The translations under genes and the position numbers were made by a program. The notes under the pieces are model-generated. The model saw only the letters and a list, made by a program, of their open reading frames with translations. It was not told the DNA's origin and did not search any database. 5,451 bases of DNA from an uncultured Porphyromonas sp. (GTDB lineage: Bacteria; Bacteroidota; Bacteroidia; Bacteroidales; Porphyromonadaceae): assembly GCA_947253195.1 (NCBI GenBank), contig CAMXXM010000111.1, forward strand, positions 1-5,451. Reading direction: 5' to 3'. Below, one piece after another: positions 1 to 4,645 of this stretch; positions within the stretch are counted from its first letter, which is position 1, and every line of letters starts with the position of its first letter.

Positions 1-390
1 GCGAAGCGCCCAGCTGTGGTACCGCCCCACGCTCATCGGGGGGTAGGTGCCGTCCCGCCACTCGATGAGCGACCCGACGCCATGCTGCGGGTGATCCAGC
101 CGGTAGAGCTCCATGCCATAGAGCGTCCCTATCTGCTGGTGTCCCATACAGATCCCCAGCACCGGCAGCCCGGCGGGTCGCCTATGGAGGAAGTGGAGCA
201 CATCGGGGTGCTCCTCCACGACACCGGGGCCTGGGGAGAGGATCACCCCGTCTGCCCTCTCGAGGAGAGGCGACCGACTGAGCGCCTCCTCGGGCAGCAC
301 CTCCACCTCTGCCCGGCACTCCTCGCGGAGGATCTGGGCAAGATTGTAGACAAAGGAGTCTCGCTGGTCGATGAGGTAGAGCTTTTTCAT
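1..390 (-). CDS. pabA: Aminodeoxychorismate synthase glutamine amidotransferase subunit (PabA/TrpG family), 3' end cut by window edge
   Basis: Class I glutamine amidotransferase that would hydrolyse glutamine and pass ammonia to the chorismate-binding subunit PabB in the cytoplasm. The 130 visible residues start MKKLYLIDQRDSFVYNLAQI, equivalent to the usual IDxxDSFxYNL opening of PabA/TrpG proteins. They continue with the oxyanion-region LSPGPG (about 51-56), the nucleophile elbow GICMGHQ with Cys81, an HG pair at 103-104, and GRYHS at 122-126. The His-Glu part of the catalytic triad would lie beyond the left edge, so activity cannot be confirmed here. Full-length relatives have about 190 residues, so roughly one third is missing. 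The ATG at 390-388 gives the canonical N-terminus; an upstream minus-strand ATG at 398-396 is out of frame. It is divergent from pabB with 43 bases between them, which favours a PabA role over anthranilate synthase. A dual-use TrpG/PabA subunit remains possible. Confidence 0.92.
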   Translation of the reverse strand, partial: MKKLYLIDQRDSFVYNLAQILREECRAEVEVLPEEALSRSPLLERADGVILSPGPGVVEEHPDVLHFLHRRPAGLPVLGICMGHQQIGTLYGMELYRLDHPQHGVGSLIEWRDGTYPPMSVGRYHSWALR

Positions 391-401
391 TGGTCCATGG
401 G

Positions 402-430
402 TTGATTCTCCCACAAAGGTAGTACATTTG
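402..430 (+). promoter_or_regulatory. Candidate Bacteroidota-type promoter for pabB-pabC
   Basis: TACATTTG at 423-430 matches the TAnnTTTG -7 consensus exactly. GTTG at 401-404 is a three-of-four match to the -33 TTTG element, and 18 bases separate TTG from the -7 box, slightly under the usual 19-21. The box ends only three bases before the pabB ATG at 434. Transcription would therefore begin at or almost at the start codon, implying a leaderless or near-leaderless mRNA. This is inferred from motifs and spacing only. Confidence 0.42.
414..421 (-). promoter_or_regulatory. Candidate Bacteroidota-type -7 promoter element for pabA
   Basis: Read on the minus strand this is TACCTTTG, an exact match to the TAnnTTTG -7 consensus described for Bacteroides. 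It would place the transcript start around 405-411, giving pabA a leader of roughly 15-20 bases. I do not see a TTG-type -33 element at the expected distance, which would fall inside pabB, so the call rests on one short motif plus its position. It sits one base away from the oppositely directed box of pabB. Confidence 0.38.
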
Positions 431-433
431 GTT

Positions 434-1414
434 ATGCTTAGTGAGATAGTCCGGGACTTCAATCGACTGGGGGCGTCCGGGACCCCCTTCTACTTCCTCC
501 TTAGTTATAAGGGGGACAAGTGCTACATCGACACGGGCGACGGCTCGAGTGGACAGCCTTTTTACCTCTCAGTAGAGGGGCAGACCAATCGGCCCTTGGA
601 GAGCCTCCCCTACGACTGCCCATTGGTGCCCCTCTCGCTCTCAGCTCATCCGGAGAGCTTCGAGCGGTATGCGGAGCGCTTCGGGGTGATCCGGGAGGGG
701 CAGCTGCGGGGGGACTCCTTCCTCGCCAATCTGACGTTGCGGACGGTGGTGGACCTTAGCGGTGACCCACGAGAACTTCTGAGGCGGGTGCAGGCGAAGT
801 ATTGCGCCTGGGTGCCGGGGCGGTTTCTCTGCTTCTCCCCGGAGATCTTCGTCCGTATCACTGAGGGCGGAGAGATCAGTTCTTACCCGATGAAGGGGAC
901 GATCGATGCCACGCTGCCGGATGCGGCGGAGCGGATCCTCGCTGACCCAAAGGAGCAGGCGGAGTCGGCGACGATCGTCGACTTGATCCGCAACGACCTC
1001 TCCTCCGTGGCGGATGGGGTCCGAGTGCGGCGCTACCGCTATCTGGATCGCGTGGAGACGCGCGGCGGTGCGCTGCTGCAGGTGAGCTCGGAGGTGACGG
1101 GACAGCTGCGCGAGGGGTGGCGCGGACGGCTGGGCGACCTGCTCGATCGGCTCCTCCCGGCCGGGTCGATCACCGGAGCGCCTAAGGGGGCGACCCGGGC
1201 GCTGATCGAGCAGGCGGAGAGACATGAGCGGGGATTTTACACCGGCATCTGTGGTCACTTCGATGGGAAGAGCCTCGACACGGGCGTGATGATCCGCTTC
1301 ATCGAGCGGGATGGGGAGCACTATTTCTACCACGCCGGCGGGGGTATCACGATCAATAGCGACTGCCGGAGCGAGTATGAGGAGGTGATCGAGAAGATAT
1401 ACCTGCCCCTATGA
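434..1414 (+). CDS. pabB: Aminodeoxychorismate synthase component I (chorismate-binding subunit)
   Basis: Converts chorismate plus ammonia from PabA to 4-amino-4-deoxychorismate, the first step of p-aminobenzoate synthesis for folate. The 326 residues carry the chorismate-binding signatures in order: PMKGT with Lys154, ExxxxxIVDLIRNDL (Glu177 to about 189), VSSEVTG, PAGSITGAPKG (242-252), RGFYTGICGHF, and a C-terminal GGGI...SEYEEVIEK. Lysine in the PxKGT motif marks aminodeoxychorismate synthase, because anthranilate synthases have alanine there. It is much shorter than E. coli PabB (about 450 residues) and lacks most of the N-terminal domain; stand-alone short forms are common in Bacteroidota. 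I chose ATG 434 because the family-like FNRLGASGTPFYFL segment follows closely. A TTG at 428 is in frame but lies within the predicted -7 box. The stop overlaps the pabC start (ATGA), suggesting translational coupling. Confidence 0.94.
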   Translation: MLSEIVRDFNRLGASGTPFYFLLSYKGDKCYIDTGDGSSGQPFYLSVEGQTNRPLESLPYDCPLVPLSLSAHPESFERYAERFGVIREGQLRGDSFLANLTLRTVVDLSGDPRELLRRVQAKYCAWVPGRFLCFSPEIFVRITEGGEISSYPMKGTIDATLPDAAERILADPKEQAESATIVDLIRNDLSSVADGVRVRRYRYLDRVETRGGALLQVSSEVTGQLREGWRGRLGDLLDRLLPAGSITGAPKGATRALIEQAERHERGFYTGICGHFDGKSLDTGVMIRFIERDGEHYFYHAGGGITINSDCRSEYEEVIEKIYLPL

Positions 1415-2088
1415 TCCGCTACATAGAGACCATCAGCGTGGAGCGGGGGGAGGCGATCCCTCTCGCGGCGTATCACCTCCGGCGGGTGCGGGAGACGCTG
1501 GGGGAGGTGCCGGACTTCCTCCGGTCGGAGGAGCAGCTGGTCAGACTCTTCCGGGCAAACCGCCCCGCTGAGGAGGCCGGGCAGTATAAGCTCCGCCTCG
1601 TCTACTCCGCTGCCGGCATCGAGGAAGTGTCGGTCACTCCTTATACGTACGACATCAGTCGGGTGAGGAGACTTCAGTTGGTGGAGCTGCCGAGCGACTA
1701 TCGCTACGACCGGAAGTATCTCGACCGGGAGCTCCTCGACCGCATCGCTGCCTCCCTGCCGGACCACGAGACGGTGGCGCTGCTGACGCAGGGCGGGCGA
1801 GTGACCGACACCACCTTCACCAATGTCTGTCTCCGCCGTGACGGCCGCTGGGAGACGCCCGACCGACCTCTCCTGGAGGGGACGAGGCGTCGCTCCTATC
1901 TCGATGCGGGGGCGATCAGTGCCGTGCCGGTCTCGGTCTCGGAGCTGCTCGCCGGTCGCTGGAGGGAGATCTCCCTGATCAATGCGATGAATCCGCTCGG
2001 TCGGATGATCCTACCGATCACCTCCGCGACGCTTTTTGTCGCCCCAGACGAGCCGTCTGAGAGTCTGGACGAGGCGCCCGTTGAGTAG
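1411..2088 (+). CDS. pabC: Class IV aminotransferase-fold protein, probable aminodeoxychorismate lyase
   Basis: Probable PLP enzyme that splits 4-amino-4-deoxychorismate into p-aminobenzoate and pyruvate. Evidence is the compact Bacteroidota-type fold-type IV pattern: an N-terminal YIETISV...YHLRRV segment, YDRKYLDRELL with Lys102 as likely PLP lysine, then GGRVTDTTFTNV (128-139), PLLEGTRRR (153-161, phosphate-cup region) and a C-terminal INAMNPLG (190-197). At 225 residues it is shorter than E. coli PabC (269), in keeping with reduced relatives in this phylum. The ATG overlaps the pabB stop by four bases, and this pairing is the best support for substrate. Residues 201-225 lie after the conserved core, entirely inside the overlap with the convergent GT32 gene, and look like a non-conserved extension. 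A branched-chain or D-amino-acid transaminase activity cannot be excluded from sequence alone, but context argues against it. Confidence 0.86.
   Translation: MIRYIETISVERGEAIPLAAYHLRRVRETLGEVPDFLRSEEQLVRLFRANRPAEEAGQYKLRLVYSAAGIEEVSVTPYTYDISRVRRLQLVELPSDYRYDRKYLDRELLDRIAASLPDHETVALLTQGGRVTDTTFTNVCLRRDGRWETPDRPLLEGTRRRSYLDAGAISAVPVSVSELLAGRWREISLINAMNPLGRMILPITSATLFVAPDEPSESLDEAPVE
2011..2088. other. 78-base convergent gene overlap in antiparallel codon register, with two small stem-loops
   Basis: The 3' ends of pabC (plus) and the GT32 gene (minus) overlap here. Codon boundaries coincide, so every plus codon is the reverse complement of a minus codon. Each TAG stop reads as leucine CTA on the other strand. 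Two short inverted repeats lie inside: GCGAC/GTCGC at 2026-2030 and 2038-2042 with a T-rich 7-base loop, and CAGACG/CGTCTG at 2045-2050 and 2054-2059 with a 3-base loop. Neither is followed by a T-run on either strand, so they are not typical intrinsic terminators. The overlap is directly seen; any termination role is speculative. Confidence 0.75.
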
Positions 2089-2793
2089 CCGCTCGCTCCG
2101 CTCCTGACCCAAGAGCCTATAGAGTACCCGCTTGATGCGGAAGATCGTCCCGAGGTGGCGCGCATAGGGGTCGTCGCTCTGCCAGGTGGCGGCGTAGTGG
2201 TGGATCGTGCGGCTGCGGGGCGTGAGCGTCACGCGGTGGCTGACGAAGTCCATGGTGTAGAAGTAGTCGGCGGGGTAGACCGTCACCTCTCCCACCCGCT
2301 GGAGCCGGTCTTGGAGCCGAAGCCCTTTCTCCTGCAGCGTCGTGGTGAGGAGCTGCGGATTGGGCGTGAGGTCGAGTGTCCCATCGGGCAGACGGAAGGG
2401 ACGGCTCTCGTAGTGGGTGAGTAGCTCTTGGATCAAGGGATGGTGCGGCTCGGCGGCGATGATCCCCGCCAGCACGTGCAGCCCCACCTCCTCGCCCAGT
2501 CCGACGAAGGCGGTGTCGTCCAGTAGGTCGTCTATCGAGTGGATCACCTCCATGTCGGTGTCGAGGTAGATCCCTCCCTCTCGCTCAAGGGCGTAGAGGC
2601 GTGCCACGTCGGAGACAAAGGCGTACTTCCCCGCCTCGTAGGCCTCCCGGGTGTAGTCGAGCCGGTTGATGTCGAAGGTCTCCTCCGTCCACGCCCTCAG
2701 CTCATAGCCGGGGAGCTTTGCCCGCCAGCTCTCCACCATGGAGGGCACAGGATTGGGACCAAACCAGCAGTAGTGTATGATCTTGGGTATCAT
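2011..2793 (-). CDS. GT32-type glycosyltransferase with DXD motif (capsular polysaccharide/Och1-like)
   Basis: Cytoplasmic, probably membrane-associated sugar transferase of the DXD sugar-binding (Gly_transf_sug) type, adding a nucleotide-activated sugar to a growing surface glycan. The 260 residues open with MIPKIIHYCWFG, the standard start of this bacterial family. They continue with LRAWTEETFD, YAFVSDVARLYALEREGGIYLDTD (57-80) and the metal/nucleotide-binding Asp78-Thr79-Asp80, then HPLIQELLTHYE and a late IHHYAATW. The C-terminus is strongly basic (RLVQTLRRLVWGDKKRRGG), suggesting peripheral contact with the inner membrane. It is last in the operon; its ATG overlaps the stop of the preceding GT2 by four bases, so translation is probably coupled. 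Its final 25 codons plus stop overlap pabC. The donor and acceptor sugars are not predictable; the family includes mannosyl-, galactosyl- and glucosyltransferases. Confidence 0.92.
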   Translation of the reverse strand: MIPKIIHYCWFGPNPVPSMVESWRAKLPGYELRAWTEETFDINRLDYTREAYEAGKYAFVSDVARLYALEREGGIYLDTDMEVIHSIDDLLDDTAFVGLGEEVGLHVLAGIIAAEPHHPLIQELLTHYESRPFRLPDGTLDLTPNPQLLTTTLQEKGLRLQDRLQRVGEVTVYPADYFYTMDFVSHRVTLTPRSRTIHHYAATWQSDDPYARHLGTIFRIKRVLYRLLGQERSERLLNGRLVQTLRRLVWGDKKRRGGDR

Positions 2794-3662
2794 CGTGGGG
2801 CGTATCTCCGCTGATCTTTTTTTCTAAAGTATCGACCGATGGGGCGAAGCAGCGTCCAGAGGCGTGGTATCCGCGGTCGCTCCGCCGGCGGGATCAGGTC
2901 GTAGTAGCGCCAGACGCTGATGATCGACCGCAGGCGGGTCCTGAGTGGCACCTCCCGGTCATGCGCCAGCTCGAGGTGGTAGGTGAGGGCGGACCGGGGC
3001 GAGTGGTAGAGGAGGCTCATGTACTTTGCACTGAGACCATCGTCGCGGTACTCGCAGAGGTAGATGACGCGATTGAGGAAGCGAAAGCGGTACTGCCGGT
3101 CGAGGCGGTTCCAGACCAGCGCCTCGGTGCAGAAGCGCTCGCCCTCCAGCTCGGGGAAGGGGTATCTCCGCAGGTAGTCGGTCCGAAAAACCTCCGCCAT
3201 ATCCTGCATCATCCCCCGCCGGTGACGGATCGTCCGCAGGTGGTCATCGAGGGTATCCTCCCCGAGATCTCCCGAGGGGGTGCCGTCGAGGGCTCCCCGC
3301 AGTCCCACCAGCCCGGCAAAGGTGGCATCATCGCTGATCCACTTCGTTTCTCTCAGGATCGTCTCCACCGCATCCGACGGCAAGCGGTCATCGCTGTCGA
3401 CGATGAAGAAGAAGTCGCCCCTCGCCAGCTCGACCCCTCTATTGATCGCCCGGTGCTTACCGCCATTGGGCTGACGGTGGTAGCGGATGGGGAAGGGGTT
3501 GGCCGCCCGAGTCCAGCCCTCCACGAGCGACCTCGTGTCATCGGTGGAGCCGTCATCGACGATGATCCACTCAAGGTCGTGACAGCTCTGCTCCCTCAGG
3601 CTCTCGTAGAGCTTGGGGAGGATGTAGGCGCGGTTGTAGGTGGGGGTAAAAATCGTCAGCAT
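2790..3662 (-). CDS. Family 2 (GT-A) glycosyltransferase
   Basis: Inverting GT2-type transferase for a surface polysaccharide. The start MLTIFTPTYNRAYIL is the typical first beta strand of the fold. The nucleotide-binding aspartates are in WIIVDDGSTDDT (Asp36-Asp37), followed by NGGKHRAINRG (66-76) and the metal-binding DSDD at 89-92. An acidic EGERFCTEALVW segment in the second half is the likely region of the catalytic base. The 290 residues end in a basic tail (LRPIGRYFRKKDQRRYAPR). I chose ATG 3662 rather than an in-frame upstream start at 3815: the extra 51 residues would overlap the preceding gene, are compositionally unlike a GT2, and come before the natural first strand. A 5-base gap separates it from the upstream GT2, and its stop overlaps the GT32 start. 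Near the 3' end two tandem AAA lysine codons form a seven-A run, while the gene's four other lysines use AAG. Confidence 0.93.
   Translation of the reverse strand: MLTIFTPTYNRAYILPKLYESLREQSCHDLEWIIVDDGSTDDTRSLVEGWTRAANPFPIRYHRQPNGGKHRAINRGVELARGDFFFIVDSDDRLPSDAVETILRETKWISDDATFAGLVGLRGALDGTPSGDLGEDTLDDHLRTIRHRRGMMQDMAEVFRTDYLRRYPFPELEGERFCTEALVWNRLDRQYRFRFLNRVIYLCEYRDDGLSAKYMSLLYHSPRSALTYHLELAHDREVPLRTRLRSIISVWRYYDLIPPAERPRIPRLWTLLRPIGRYFRKKDQRRYAPR
2817..2823 (-). other. A7 homopolymer, candidate -1 slippage heptamer
   Basis: On the coding (minus) strand this is A AAA AAA in the GT2 reading frame, the form of a classical X XXY YYZ -1 frameshift heptamer, and also a site prone to RNA polymerase slippage. 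A -1 shift here reads on without a stop through 24 bases to the GT32 ATG and continues in the GT32 frame. The heptamer and the open frame are directly seen. I see no obvious stimulatory hairpin, so function is unproven and chance is a real alternative. Confidence 0.35.
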
Positions 3663-3667
3663 AGCGG

Positions 3668-4645
3668 TCAGCGGATCTTTCGCTTGATGCTCCAGAGCAG
3701 ATCGGAGAGCCGATAGGAGCTGCGGGCGTAGTCCATCAGTCGGAAGGCGATGCGCCGCGCACCCCGCTCGGAGGGGTAGCGGTAGCGGAAATGGCTCATG
3801 ATCTCCGCAAAGCACTTCACCTCCCCCGCACGGGCGATCTTATTCATCGCCATATCGGCGAGGATGTCATCGTACCACGGAGCCAGCAGGGCGGCGTAGT
3901 CTTCGCCCTTGCCCTGATAGGGATAGGTCTCGTCGATCCATCCGAGCAGCCGTCGTGCCGCCTCCAGCTCCTTGGAGGCCTTAGGTCCCTGCGTGATCGC
4001 CCCGGGGCGCTCCCGCCGGTAGTTGTACACCACCGCGCCTGCATAGTACCCGATGCGCTGACAGTGGGGCATGGCGGAGATGAAGAAGGCGACATCCTCC
4101 CCCGGCTGTATCGGGATGAAAGAGAGCTGCCCCCGCTCCACCACCGACCGATGCATGATGAAGGACCAGGAGGTGGCGTAGCTGCGGTGCCGGTGGATCA
4201 GTTCGCGCCCCGTGACGATCCGCTCCCCGAGGGCGGAGAAGTCGATATTGGGTCGGGTGGTGCCGTCGGGGTAGCGGTCTGCCCAGTCGAGGAGGCAGAG
4301 ATCGAGCTGCCGAGCCTCCGCATCGGCGAGTAGCCCCGGCAGCACGCCCTCCTCGAGCCAGTCGTCCGAGTCTACATGGAGGAGGTACTCCCCGGAGGCG
4401 AGGGTGAGGGCAGCGTTGCGGGCAGAGCTGAGCCCACCATTCTCCTTATGGTGATAGATGAAGTGTGGCTCCCGCTCGGCATACGCCCGAGCGATCTCTC
4501 CAGACTCGTCCGTGCTCCCGTCGTCGATGAGGATCACCTCATAGCTCCCGACATCCAACCCCTGAGCGAGGAGCGAGTCGAGACACTGCCGCAGGTAGGG
4601 CGCGACGTTGTAGATCGGGACCAGTATGGAGAGCTTTTTCGTCAT
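3668..4645 (-). CDS. Family 2 (GT-A) glycosyltransferase
   Basis: Inverting GT2-type transferase for surface polysaccharide assembly. The 325 residues start MTKKLSILVPIYNVAPYLRQ, followed by VILIDDGSTDESG (Asp41-Asp42, nucleotide binding), the very typical KENGGLSSARNAAL (67-80), VDSDDWLEEG (91-99, metal-binding DxD), and QPGEDVAFF with Glu182-Asp183 as the likely catalytic-base region. A YNYRRE segment after the catalytic domain is common in bacterial capsule and LPS GT2 proteins. The C-terminal 100 residues are helical-looking and end in a basic tail (SDLLWSIKRKIR), suggesting peripheral membrane contact. ATG 4645-4643 overlaps the stop of the upstream pyruvyl transferase gene by four bases, supporting both the start and operon membership. 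It resembles WcaA/EpsJ-like enzymes more than processive synthases, since no transmembrane helices are visible. The sugar specificity is unknown. Confidence 0.94.
   Translation of the reverse strand: MTKKLSILVPIYNVAPYLRQCLDSLLAQGLDVGSYEVILIDDGSTDESGEIARAYAEREPHFIYHHKENGGLSSARNAALTLASGEYLLHVDSDDWLEEGVLPGLLADAEARQLDLCLLDWADRYPDGTTRPNIDFSALGERIVTGRELIHRHRSYATSWSFIMHRSVVERGQLSFIPIQPGEDVAFFISAMPHCQRIGYYAGAVVYNYRRERPGAITQGPKASKELEAARRLLGWIDETYPYQGKGEDYAALLAPWYDDILADMAMNKIARAGEVKCFAEIMSHFRYRYPSERGARRIAFRLMDYARSSYRLSDLLWSIKRKIR

Noticed and set aside
428..430. TTG as the pabB start codon
   Set aside because: It lies within the candidate -7 box and an ATG follows two codons later; only two extra residues would be gained.
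641..1333. Long minus-strand open frame (230 codons) opposite pabB
   Set aside because: It is antisense to clear conserved pabB motifs, rich in Arg, Pro, His and Leu, and shows no recognisable family; GC-rich coding DNA commonly leaves the opposite strand open.
1327..1767. Minus-strand open frame (146 codons) opposite the pabB/pabC junction
   Set aside because: Shadow of pabC codon structure with no recognisable motif.
2961..3716. Plus-strand open frame (251 codons) opposite the GT2 genes
   Set aside because: Its Val/Gly/Glu/Pro-rich composition mirrors the GT2 codons, and the true minus-strand gene carries unmistakable DDGS and DSDD motifs.
3663..3815. N-terminal extension of the second GT2 back to 3815
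   Set aside because: It would overlap the preceding gene by almost 150 bases, resembles no GT2 sequence, and the natural first strand begins at the ATG ending at 3660.
3791..4333. Plus-strand open frame (180 codons) opposite the upstream GT2
   Set aside because: Antisense shadow of a strongly supported glycosyltransferase; low-complexity composition and no family signal.
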